DNA of 64,000 nucleotides, taken from Anaspis maculata. Taxonomy: Eukaryota > Arthropoda > Insecta > Coleoptera > Scraptiidae. The stretch lies in contig OX421961.1 in the NCBI GenBank assembly GCA_949128115.1, positions 85,667,277-85,731,276 on the forward strand, given 5' to 3'. The translations under genes were made by a program, and so were the position numbers. Under the pieces are notes generated by a model, which was given only the letters and a program-made list of their open reading frames with translations, was not told where the DNA came from and did not search any database. Each line of letters starts with the position of its first letter. Position 1 is the stretch's first letter. Positions 1-12,700 of the stretch are shown piece by piece.

Positions 1-30
1 AAAATAAAAACTGATCTTTGTGATTTCGAG

Positions 31-241
31 GATCTGTGCAGAATTGAATTCCCTATAATATAAACAAAATCACCATGAATCGCACTGAAGGGTTTTGAGT
101 TATTTGAGGGGAGAGGCAACAGTTCATAGAGTATGAATCTTTCCAAAATGTTATCCTCCTCCTCGAATAACTCAAAATCCTGCAGTGCGATTTATGGCGA
201 ATTTCTTTATGCTATAGGGAATTCAATTCTGCACAAATCCT
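31..241. repeat. Small inverted repeat at left edge, with a related copy near 780-885
   Basis: Positions 31-57 (GTGCAGAATTGAATTCCCTA core) pair with 215-241, and the paired region extends inward. A diverged relative of one arm, with AATAACTCAAAACCC and CTCAATTCTG words, lies at about 790-870. This is a foldback-type repeat, probably cut by the window edge. Short open frames here are not genes. Confidence 0.5.
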
Positions 242-1000
242 CGGATTTTCATACATTTGTTATTATTTTTTTCAATAGTTTCAGCTACTGTCTGGTCAGT
301 AGTAGACGACGCGCCGCGCCGGCTCAGGTTCAAATCGATTTTCCGAACTCGAGAAACAAAATCATACATCGAGTGGATGATTTTCCTGAAGAATACACTT
401 CAATTTAATGGCCTCTGAAAATTTTTCAAAGATGAACACCTCTAACAGTAAAAAAAATTGGTCAAAATTGTCAAAGAAAAAACAAGTTTTCTTGAGTTAA
501 CTTGTTCAAACTTGTTTTCATCCTAATTTACACAACGGATTCGAGTTCAGGAGATTTAATTTAGTCGGAAAAGATACTAAACTTGTCGCGATCGGTTCTA
601 CATGGCCAAAAAAACAAAATGGACCACCTAGCAGAGCTTCGCCCCCCCCCCACGACCCCCCTTCAACAATGATCGACACTTTATGTGCCAAAATGGTATC
701 AACGGGATATTATGCGTCATCTTATAACGTATTTGCTCCCAATGGATTGACGGGTTTCATCCCCTCCATTTTAAGTTGCATTTTTTTACCCCCCTCCAAT
801 AACTCAAAACCCCCGGGTGCGATTTTTGGCGATTTTGGATATGTTGTAGAGCACTCAATTCTGAACAGAATATCAAATTTTCAGGACGTCCATATTTTTG
901 CCGAGGTTGAAATCTATCTTTCTTGTACTATACCGACATTGGAAGTCAAACACTGTGTACCCCATTTTAAATAAGGACGACGACTCGACAGGTCTCTGTC

Positions 1001-2184
1001 GGGAGGTCTCTTTTTGTTTATGGTTGCAAAATTCAAAATTGCACCACCTACTTTGTGATACATCAAACTGAAGGGAATTAAACCCTCAAATTAGGCATTT
1101 GGAGAACTTTAAAATGGAAAGAGGGGCTTAAAATTTTGAGAATATTACCGCTCATCGCAGATGAGAGGTATGGTAAACCTTTTTTTTTTTCAGTTCGGCA
1201 TTTCTCCCGCAGGCGCATCCTCTTCGAATCACCGTATTAATCTTTAACTTGGTAAATTCTCACTTGGAATCACCAACAAATATTTCTTTGTGTATTTGTA
1301 TTAAGAACTCATATTTTTCAATTATAACTGTAGAAGAATTTATTGTCAAAATTTGGGCTAAGACTTCTCTTTATAACTCTAGGAGCTCAAGATATTATAG
1401 ATTTTACTTGTTTTCTGACCACTCATGCTTCCTCCTACAACTTACATCCTGAAGAATCTATGTAGGTACTATTTTTGATCCAACCTGTATTCACATGAAA
1501 AATTTGCGCATCTATAAAAAATGCGCAAATAATAAGAATCTACGGGTGTTACATTTGAAAATTGGAAGTGTAGGCAAATCTTGAAATGTGCAAAAGTTGA
1601 ATGGTGCCTCACTAAAATTTCAAAACTAAAAAATTTACAGGAAAAAAGTGACGGGCTTGAGTAGTTTTAAAAAAACACACGATATGTAAGTCTAGATCTT
1701 GGAATACAAGCTCGTCGAACTGAAATGTTATGAAAGCAACATGAAGGTGGAATTCTTGAAATGACCTATGAAGTAAGTGTGGAGACGTTTTATTTTGCAC
1801 TCAATTGCAGGATACATATTTTTAATGTTCATACATCAATTACTTATATCGTTCATGTTAAAAAATACACTAGAATATGCACTAAACTCTAATTTATATA
1901 TCCATATATTTTAAAACTTACAAAGCGCAAGATAATGACGCTAAGAGGATTGAATCATCAAATTATTATTTATCCTTTCAAATAATTATTGAATCGTAAC
2001 AGTGTCTAACCGGTCATTGGATAAATTAGAAAAGAGCCAATGTTCTTTTGTAGTATTGCGCATAATGTTGTGGAATTATTCCATAAAAAAAAAGATTTAA
2101 AACATACATAATTAAATACAAACTACATGAAACGCCAGGGGGTTGTGAGCAAAATTTAGCTCGCCGCATATTAATATTCGCAGT
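1001..2184. other. AT-rich stretch downstream of the RRM gene
   Basis: I see no gene or clear repeat here. The part next to 2185 is expected to be the 3' UTR of the minus-strand RRM gene. An ATTAAA lies on the minus strand near 1821-1826, but I cannot say whether it is used. Confidence 0.4.
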
Positions 2185-3726
2185 CTAGAACCTGCGTCCG
2201 GCAGCCATATCTCTACGAGGACCACCAGGACCGCCACCGCTCGTAAAGCTACAAATAAGAATGGGATAACACAATTAAAATTTAAGTGCGCTTAAAAATG
2301 CGAAGTTTTTTTGCAACGATTGTTTTGGTTACCGCAAAGTGCAAACTCGTACTATGGCCAACATAACGAAAGTACGTCGTCTCAAACGCTCAACTGATAC
2401 GGTGTGACAGCCGCAAAAAAAAATTGACTAAATTTACACAAAAGTATTTACCCAAAAATTTCTATAAAAAAAAATAATAACGCTTCAAACAGTCGATGAT
2501 GTATGTATGTATTCCGATTGTGTTTCATCCGTAATACAGCGCAAAGTCCGTAAATTCCGCACAATAACAAAAACAAAACTTGGGTAAATGTCAACTAATT
2601 GTTGGGAGTCATAAAAATGTAACTCTCGCACCGCTTTTCAAAAAATGAAATAAGAACTATTTTGAATGAAATTTTGCTTGCTTACCCTCCTCTTTGTTGT
2701 GGCAGCGGAGGATAGGCGGCATCGTAAGACCCACCACGTGCACCACCAGTTGCCCCGTATGAGTCTCCGTAGCCGCCGGGATTTCCGTAGCCACCGCCGC
2801 CGCCAGTTGCGGTCCCATAGCCCCGAGTATCCCCATAACCACCAGCAGATGGCGCCGAACTGCCAAATCCAGCCGAACTGGTTCCGTATGCGCTCGACGG
2901 AGCCGGAGCTGGGGAGCCGTAGCCTCCCGCGCTGGCAGCGGAAGTACTGTAGCCTCCACTTCCGTAACCGTTCGATGAACTGGTTGCGTAACCGGCGCGG
3001 TCAGTATAGCCACCGGCCCCACTTCGATAGTCGCTAGATTGATCGTAAAAAGTATTATTGGATGTGTCTCATGAAGACCTTACATGAGCAGCATATAAAA
3101 TATCGATTGCGGAGAACAATACTGCTCAGTAGGTATTTTAATGATGCATAGACAGGCCAAGACCTATAGTAACTACTACCAGAGTTGACGGCACACCAGA
3201 GGGACCTGTGGGCGGGGCTTATCAGGAAAACCAAAATCGTTTTGGACGAGTCCGTGTGTTGAAACAGGGAAAGCAACACCGTCAGCTAGGGTGCTGGTCC
3301 ATTACCAGGTCACAGGCGAACCAAAAATCCCACTGCAAATCTCGGTGCGCTACTGGACAAACTCAGTTCGCGCAGTTAGGCTCCGCCCACAGGTCCCTCT
3401 GATGTTCCGAGTACTCTACTACCAATTATATTTGACTTAGCTGTGCGTATGAAATATTATGAAATAATCACCTGCTTGCTGGTGCATCATACATCGATTT
3501 GGGACCCTGATCTCTTCTGCTGTATAACTCAGCACTCACTGGAGGAGCCCCCCTGTCATATCCACTTGGTCCCCTTTGTGGTGGACCTTGAAAATAAGAA
3601 GTACTGGGTTCTAGTTTTCAAATTTATAAAGTATAAAAGTGAACCTACCAGCAGATCTTCTGTCATCATATTCCGCTCTGGGTGCCTCAGCATAGCCACC
3701 GGCGCGATCGTCTTCATAAGGGCGAC
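2185..3726 (-). CDS. Exons 3-6 of the RRM gene (Gly/Tyr/Ser-rich tail)
   Basis: Exon 3 (3649-3726) encodes RPYEDDRAGGYAEAP and onward. Exon 4 (3472-3586) encodes PPQRGPSGYDRG and onward. Exon 5 (2686-3033) is a Gly/Tyr/Ser/Ala repeat region of about 115 residues, prion-like in composition. Exon 6 (2185-2248) ends GPRRDMAAGRRF and stop. The codon split across each junction is restored exactly (G|GT, G|GT, AG|C, GG|C). Two apparent open frames that cover exon 5 in other frames are shadows. Confidence 0.85.
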
Positions 3727-6700
3727 CTTTAATTTCAAACAATCTTATTTATTCATTTATTTATTCATTTCGATTTCATACAGAACGCATTCAACAGTAT
3801 TGCACCTCGTCTGGTCTGCAAGGAGTGCATACTAAACTGCAGCAAAAGGTTCACCTGTGGAGAGCCTCTACTCGGAAAGGAACCCGTCAACATGAATGTT
3901 GTAGTGTTGAGAAACCTTCTCTGAACCCTTTCAAGAGATGCTACGTGGACTTCGTGTGCATGGGTCCACACAACCGAGGCGTACTCAATGTGGGTGCGAA
4001 CAAACGACATGTACACTGTACAGTACCTATGCGAAACGTCATAATGTCGGTCATGAACCTACATCCTTGCATAATGAACCCGAGCATTTTCAAGGTCGCA
4101 GGTACCACCGTTTCGATATGATATGGTTGGTGAATGTCAATTTCGATTTTGACGAGTTTTGAACGAAACTAATTTTTAGTACTGTTGAGAGGCTCAACGA
4201 AAAATAAGAATATTGAATATTGTCCAAGTGGTCTACCTGATTTAGAAAAAATGGCATTTTTTCTTGAGTGCGTTTCCAGAAAGCCTGCATCAAAATCTGT
4301 CAACTAACAGTAATTTTCTTTTGAATCAGTTTGTTTCCAAGAAGTTTTCAATTTTTTTTTATGAAATCAAACAAAAATCGATGTCGATTCTGTAAACGGA
4401 TTCAATTGAAATATACATTTGGTAATAAGGATATGATTCCACTTGTTTGTTCGAGAAAACTACAGCTTGAGAACCCATGGACCTAGAATGAAGTTTTGTT
4501 TTGGATCACAGGGCACAGGGTGCATATTCTTATAGCAAGGATGTTTCTCAAAACAAATCCAACTGGGATGGGGGACGGTTTTGACATTCTCAATCAGCAA
4601 ACATTCCCATGCCTGGTGTTCAAAGGACAGGACAATTTGTCAAAAATTATACTTCTGATGATAGAGAATTGATGCACGATTCTTATGGAAAATGGCTCCC
4701 GGTTAAATTCTCTGAATTTTTGATATGTTGTAGCTCATGAGATACTAATCAAATACCGTGAACCCCAAACTCAAATAATGGACAGTTTTTTTACCCACAG
4801 GGGGTTGAAGTTGGAGGTTTTGACGGCTTCAAAATGATATTATGACGTAAATAAAAGCTTTTTATTTGGTTTCTCTTCAAGTTGTGTTTCATGCTGAATG
4901 TATTTATTTGACAGAAAAATACCAACCCCCTCCTCCACCCCCCACCCCTATCTACCATCAGAAAATTTGAGATTACTTCCAAAAGCCATGCGGATGGCTT
5001 ATGTGATTTAAATTATGAATTTTAACATAAAAATTATTTTTCTCACTACTAGCTGTGAAGTAGGCCGTTATTGACCTGTTTAGAGGTCGTGAAGTGATTT
5101 TTTACAACCAGTAGGCTGACTGTCACATTATTAACCGCCTGTCACTATTATTAACCTCCTGTCACATTTTTAACCTCCTGTCAGTCCTGTCACATTCCAT
5201 ATTCTTGAAAAATCTTTACAAATCAGGATTTAATGTTTGCTAGTAGTGAGAAATAGTATATTATATACCAAGGTTGAGAAAGTATTATTATACAGGGTGA
5301 TTCATGAGTGACCTTACATAGGCTAATGCGAGATAGAGGACTTCGAGGCGAGTCAGGATCCACTGAAGAAATTTTATTTTCTCCAATGACTACGAAGATA
5401 CAGGGTGTTTTGTGTGTTTCGTATGAAACTTTGATAAGCGATTATTCTGAAACGGCCAAAGGTATTTTGTTGAAATTCACCAGTAATATTTCTCTGTTGG
5501 AACTCATCCCGAAGCCATACCGGGTAAGTCAAAATCCAGGGCCGGGCTAGAAAAAAGGTGCCCCTTTTTTGTTTCATCAAAAAGTACATTTTCTGACCGC
5601 TTCTCTAAAAAACTGCTATCGGATTCAAAAAGCTAAGGAAAAATGCTTTAAGAATCACTCTTCAATTTAGATGGCACACCTAAACCGTTTCGACAATAAA
5701 ATTAAAAGTAAAATTTGTGGGTGAGTTCCCATTTTCGACCGGACATAATCGACTCATTGTTTGATCGAATTCATTAAAATTCATTTTTTGGCTTGTCTCT
5801 GTTGAATAGAAGGGCTTGGTTGAAAAAAAAATTTCAGAGCTGACAATTTTTTTTTATGACAAAATCGAGAGCGAAACCAAAATTAGACTCGATTTGATCG
5901 TCGAAAAAAAATTTCCGGCTATGGAATTTTTCTTACCACCAAGCCCTTCTGTTCCACAGAGACAAGCTAAAAAATAAATTTTAATAAATTCAATCAAACA
6001 ATGAGTTGATTATGTCCGGTCGAAAATGGGAACTCACCCACAAATTTTACTATTAATTTTATTGTCGAAACGGTCTAGGTGTGCCATCTAAATTGAAGAG
6101 TGATTCTTGAAGCATTTTTCCTTAGCTTTTTGAATCCGATAACAGTTTTTCAGAGAAGCGGTCAAAAAATGTACTTTTTGGTCAAATAAAAAAGGGGCAC
6201 ATTTTTTCAATTCCGGCCCTGGATTTTGACTCACCCGGTATGACTTCTGGATAAGTTCCAGCAGAGAAATATTACTGGTAAATTTCAACACAATATCTTC
6301 AGCCGTTTCAGAAATATCGCTGATCAAAGTTTCACACGAAACACACAAAACACCCTGTATCTTCGTAACCAATGGAGAAAACAAAATTTCTTCAGTGGAT
6401 CCTGACTCGCCTCAAAGTCCTCTATCTCCCATTAGCCTATGTAAGGTCACTCATGAATCACCCTGTAGCTGAAGCGCCAGTTTAGATCCCGAAGCGCAGC
6501 TGAGGGATATAAGGCGCTGAAGCTATAATAATTTTCTCGACCGTGGTTTATATAGTATTTTTTTTACTACTTGAAAATTGCGATTCTAATACAGGAGCAG
6601 GTTAATAATGATGCACTTTACGGCTAGTAGTGAAAAAAATAGTATATAAACCACGGTTGTGAACGCTGTTATAGCTTTGGCGCCTTATATCCCTCAGCTG

Positions 6701-9700
6701 CGCTTCGGGATTTAAACAGGCGCCGCAGCTATAACAGCGTCCTTCACAACCACATACTTAAATAGCTATACCGCGCAAGAGAGACGTCCGACACTTGTAA
6801 TAATGGGCGCCGCCATCTTGATGGTTATTTAGGGACTTTGGGTAGTGTGGACTGGCAATCCGTGGGACTGGCACCACTTCGCTACTTGGCCACTTGACTA
6901 AGCACGACATTATTTTGCTTCTCCCTCAAAGTACGTGGAATCAACACTAATAACATCAAGTGGGAATCAACAGGTGAAGAAAAGGTGTGCGATCATTCCA
7001 GCATCCAAAAGTTCGGTTAACTACGTGATGTTTATTTACACTGTCAAAAAGCTGTCACTTGACGTTTTGTTTACTCAGAGTACAGTGGCTCCCAACCATC
7101 CAACTCGATGTGAGTATTTCGTAATTTCAAGAAAACTAAATACACTTACGTGATGGTACTTGAGAAAACTGGATCGCTATTGTAAAATTGCAGAAAGTTT
7201 GATCAGTTTCACGGCACTTGGGATATTTTGTGGTAGCTATATAGCTCGGTATTTTGAGATACACTGGAAATTAACCATCAAGATGGCGTCATTCTCTAAC
7301 TCCTTCTGTTACGCGGCGCGGCAGAATGCGCAATAGGTTCATGAGCGGTATAGCTATTTAAGTATGTGTTCACAACCTTGGTATATAATATACTATTTCA
7401 CCCCTTATGTTGGGGTGCCGATTTTCCAATTTTCCTCGGTTAATTTGGCAGAATTTTTGGTATTGCGTCCTTCTAGTTCTGCTGAACAAAAAGTTCTCAT
7501 ACCAAAACTTATTCCTATGAACAGTTTTTGTTCTACAGGGGCCTGAAGTTCAATATTTCTGCTCTCAAATATTCAAATTCAGTCCCCTGTAGAACGAAAA
7601 CTGTCCATAGGAATAAGTTTTGGCATTAGAACTTTTTGATTAGCAGAATTAGAAGTACACAATACCAAAAATTCAGCCAAATTAACCGAGGAAAATTGGA
7701 AAATCGGCACCCCAACATTAGGGATGGAAAAAAAAATTATATAAAAATTCATAATTTAAATCACAGAAGCCATCCGCATGGCTTTTGGAAGTAATCTCTA
7801 ATTTTATGATGGTAGATAGGGGTTGGGGGTGGAGGAGGGGGTTGATATTTTTTTGTCAAATAAATACATTTAGCATGAAACACTACTTGAAGAGAAACCA
7901 AATAAAAAGCTCTTATTAACGTCATAATATCATTTTGAAGCCGTCAAAACCTCCAACTTCAACCCCCTGTGGGTAAAAAACTGCCCATTATTTGAGTTTG
8001 GGGTTCAAGGTATTTGATTAGTATCTCATGAGCAACAACATATCAAAAATTCAGTGAATTTAACCGGGAGCCATTTTCCATGAGAATCGTGCGGGGTCCT
8101 TTAATGCAACAATAAAACCATCTAATAAAACAATAAACATTCAATAGGTAACTTGCCTAGTCCACTTCTCAACATCGTAGCATTCTCGAAAGGATTTATT
8201 CCAGCAGTGAACGATTGAACGATATTGCCTTGCGGTGCAGTAGTGGTTTTTTGTCTTCGATCTGAGCTAGTCTAGCGACACCGTAGCGACACCTGCGGTG
8301 TCCATATACTTCCATAGAAGTCTAGAAGTTGGGCGTTGTGATGTTCCCAGAGCGCGGGCATATCTGACTCCCGCAGACATTCCGACTGCTCTGTAGACTT
8401 GATTGTTGTCGAACTGTCTCCTTATCATCTTGTTTTCACAAAAAAAAGGAAAACTCGGCCAACCAGTTTTCATTGCGATCAAACGTTGTTTTGGTAAGCA
8501 TGGCTCTTATGGGTGATATTACTCTGACTCTAACTATCCTGATCTGGTAAATCCAACATGTAACCAGAGTATCGGCGGATACCTACCTCCTTGTGAAGTC
8601 ACTAGCATCAGTTGCTTCAATGAGACAATTTGTGACGTGGAATCATCCCTTATTACCAAAGGGCACTATCGAGTTTGGGCATATTTTCGGCCCCGTGAGA
8701 ACAGTTTTTTGCTGAATTTTGCCTTTGCTTTATCGTAATGGTCGGAATCGACAATGTGATGTGTATTAGTATGTAATTTCACGTATTCAAGCAAATATTT
8801 GTAATGATTGATTGTTTTCTTAATGATTTATTTGAAGACAATATTAACCGAATATCCGGCCCCACCTAATTTCCCTGATTTCACTGAATGTTGCAGCTGC
8901 TTCTCCTGAACTAAAAGACATAGCATTCTAATTCTTCCACTGATGTATAGTTGACTTCAAACAGAAGAATACAGGCTGTTTTTCATTTGTCGCCGCCCAG
9001 CCCCCAGCCGCCGATCCCGGCCGCCGCCCCCAAACAAACAAAAAATATGTCATATTTCCCTAAGTTCGCGGACTCTTGCTTCCTGGAGCAGTCTATAGGT
9101 CACCCAAATACAGACTACGTGACATTTATCTCTTTCACGCCAAAAATCTGAACCTTTAGTTCAAAAATCAAGATGGCGGCCAATATTAGTACAATATTGC
9201 CAATTTCGCTCCTTTGTGGGCTTATGAACTGGCTGTTATCATATCTTTCTACCTTCACCCACTGGACTCCGCTGAACCAGAATCAGAATGTCATTGTTGA
9301 GATCAAAATAATTGCATGGGAAGTTCAGAAATCAAGATGGCGGCCGATATTGCTACAGCACTTCCGATCTCGCTCATTTGTAAGCTTATGAACTGGGTGT
9401 TTTTCCATCTTTCCATCTTTACCGACTGGACTTTGCTGAACCAGAATGAGAACGTCAATGTTGAAGTAAAAATATTCGCAAAGGAAGTCCAGAATTGAAA
9501 ATGGCGGCCGATATTGTAACAGCACTTCCAATGTCGCTCATATATTTGTAGGCTTATGAACTAACTGGCTGTTTTCTATCTTCATATCTTCACCGACTGA
9601 AGTCTGCTGAACTAGAATCAGAAAGTCAGTGATAAGATGAAAATATTTGCGTTGGAAGTCCAAAATTGTAAGTGGCGGCCGATATTGTAACAGCACTTCT

Positions 9701-12700
9701 GATCTCGCTCATTTGTAGGCTTATGAACTGGCTGTTTCCTATCTTCCTATCTTCACCGACTGGACTCTGCTAAACCGGAATCAGAAAGTCCATGTTGGAG
9801 TGAGAATATTTGCATGGGAAGTCCAGAAATCAAGATGGAGGCCGATATTGTATGAGCACTTCCGATCTCACTCATTTGTAGGCTTATGAACTGGTTCTTT
9901 TCTATCTTCTCATCTTCACCAACTGGACTCTGCTGAACCAGAATCAGAAAGTCAGTGATAAGATAAAAACATTTGCATAAGAAGTCCAGAATTGAGAATT
10001 GCGGCCGATATTTCTACAGCACTTCCGATCTGGCCCATTTGTGGTCTTTTGAACTGGCTGTTTTTCATCTTTTTATTTTCACCGACTGGACTCTTCTGAA
10101 CCAGAATCAGAAAGTCAATGTTAGGATCAAAATATTTGCATCGGAAGTCCAGAATTGGAAATGTTGGCCGATACTGTAACAGCACTTCCGATCTCGTTCA
10201 TTTGTAGGCCTATAAACTGGCTGTGATTATGTTTCTATCTTCATCGACTGGACTCTTTGGACCAAGAAAAAAGTCAATGTTGAGGTCAAATATTTGCATG
10301 GGAAGTCCAGAAATCAAGATGGCGGCTGACATTGTCACAGCATTTCCGATCTCGCTCATTTGTGAGCTTATAAACTGGGTGTTTCTCCATCATTCCATCT
10401 TCACCGATCAGACATTGCTGAACCAGAATGAGAACGTCAATGTTGAAGTAAAAATATTTGAAATGAAGTCCAGAATTAAAAATGGCGGCCGATATTGTAA
10501 CAACACTTCCATAGTCGCTTATATTTGTAGGCTTATGAACTAACTGTCTGTTTTCAATCTTCCTATCTTCACCAACTGGACTCGGCTGAACCAGAATCTG
10601 AAAGTCAGTGATAAGATAAAAATATTTGCATAAGAAGTCCAGAATTGAGAATTGCGGCCGATATTTCTACAACACTACCGATCTGGCTCATTTGTAAGCT
10701 TATAAACTGGGTGTTTCTCCATCTTTCCATCATCAGCGATTGGACTTTGCTGAACCAGAATGAGAACGTCAATGTTGAAGTGAAAATATTCTCAAAGGAA
10801 GTCCAGAATTGAAAATTGCAGCCGATATTGTAACCGCACTTCCAATGTCGCTCATATTTGTAGGCTTATGAACTAACTGGCTGTTTTCTATCTTCCTATC
10901 GTCACCGACTGGACTCTGCTAAACCGGAATCAGAAAGTCGATGTTGGAGTGAGAATATTTGCATGGAAAGTCCAGGAATTGAGATGGCGGCCGATATTGT
11001 AACAGCACTTCCGATCTCGCTCATTTGTAGGCTTATGAACTGGCTGTTTCTCATCTTTTTATCTTTACTAACTGGACTCTGCTAAACCAGAATCAGAAAG
11101 TCAATGTTAGGATCAAAACATTTGCATGGGAAGTCCAGAAATCAAGAGGGCGGCCGATATTGCTACAGCAGTTCCGATCTCGCTCATTTGTAAGCTTATA
11201 AACTGGGTGTTTTTCCATCTTCCCATCTTCACCGATTGGACTTTGCTGAACCAGAATGAGAACGTCAATGTTGAAGTGGAAATATTCGCAAAGGTAGTCC
11301 AAAATTGAGAATGGCGGCCGATATTGTAACAGCACTTCCAATGTCGCTCATTTATAAGCTTATGAATTGGCTGTCTTCCATCTTCCTATCTTCACCAACT
11401 GGACTCTGCTGAACCAGAATCAGAAAGTCAGTGATAAGACAAAAATATTTGCATAGGAAGTCCAGAATTTAGAACTACGGTCGATATTTCTCCAGCATTC
11501 CCGATCTCGCTCATTTGTGGGCTTATGAACTTGCTGTTTTTCACCTTTTCATCTTCACCGACTGAATTCTGCTGAACCAGAATCAGAAAGTCAGTGATAA
11601 GATAAAAATATTTGCATTGGAAGTCCAAAATTGTAAATGGCAGGCCGATATTGTAACAGCACTTTTGATCTCGCTCATTTGTAGGCTTATGAACTGGTCC
11701 ATTTCTATCTTCTCATCTTCACCAACTGGACTCTGCTGAATCAGAATCTGAAAGTCAGTGATAAGATAAGAACATTTGCATAAGATGTCCAGAATTGAGA
11801 ATTGCGGCCGATATTTCTACAGCACTTCCGATCTGGCTCATTTATTGTAAGCTTATACACTGGGTGTTTCTTCATCTTTCCATCTTCATCGATTGGACTT
11901 TGCTGAACCAGAATCAGAACGTCAATGTTGAAGTAAAAATATTCGCAAAGGAAGTCCAGAATTGAAAATGGCGGCCGATATTGTAACAGCACTTCCAATG
12001 TCGCTCATATTTGTAGGCTTATGAACTAACTGACGGCTGTTTTCTATCTTCCTATCTTCACCGACTGGACTCTGCTAAACCGGAATCAGAAAGTCCATGT
12101 TGGAGTGAGAATATTTGCATGGGAAGTCCAGAAATCAAGATGGAGGCCGATATTGAACAGCACTTCCGATCTCACTTATTTGTAGGCTTATGAACTGGTT
12201 CTTTTCTATCTTCTCATCTCACCAACTGGACTCTGCTGAACCAGAATCAGAAAGTCAGTGATAAGATAAAAACATTTGCATAAGAAGTCCAGAATTGAGA
12301 ATTGCGGCCGATATTTCTACAGCACTTCCGATCTGGCCCATTTGTAAGCTTATAAACTGGGTGTTTCTTCATCTTTCCATCTTCACCGATTGGACTTTGC
12401 TGAACTAGGATCAGAACGTCAATGTTGAAGTAAGAATATTCGCAAAGGAAGTCCAGAATTGAAAATGGCGGCCGATATTGTAACAGCACTTCCAATGTCG
12501 CTCATATTTGTAGGCTTATGAACTAACTGACGGCTGTTTTCTATCTTCCTATCTTCACCGACTGGACTCTGCTAAACCGGAATCAGAAAGTCCATGTTGG
12601 AGTGAGAATATTTGCATGGGAAGTCCAGAAATCAAGATTGCGGCCGATATTGCAACAGCACTTCCGATTTCGCTCATTTGTAAGCTTATGAACTGGTTCT

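Larger units (their letters stand above)
4674..8092. mobile_element. Nested foldback element block (3.4 kb)
   Basis: The outer arms 4674-5042 and 7728-8092 are inverted copies of each other. Examples are GCACGATTCTTATGGAAAATGG on the left, read as its complement at the right end, and the ACCCACAGGGGGTTGAAGTT segment in both. Inside lie at least three more palindromic units: 5293-6467, about 6530-7370, and a hairpin at 7403-7726. No transposase frame is visible, so the block is non-autonomous. Confidence 0.7.

Noticed and set aside
2657..3037. Two overlapping frames of about 120 codons on opposite strands
   Set aside because: Both cover exon 5 of the RRM gene. The true frame gives a Gly/Tyr/Ser-rich tail that joins in phase to both neighbouring exons.
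5308..6384. Pair of frames encoding the same SLLELI-KPYRVSQNPGP peptide
   Set aside because: They are the two arms of the foldback element, in opposite directions. There is no support for a protein.
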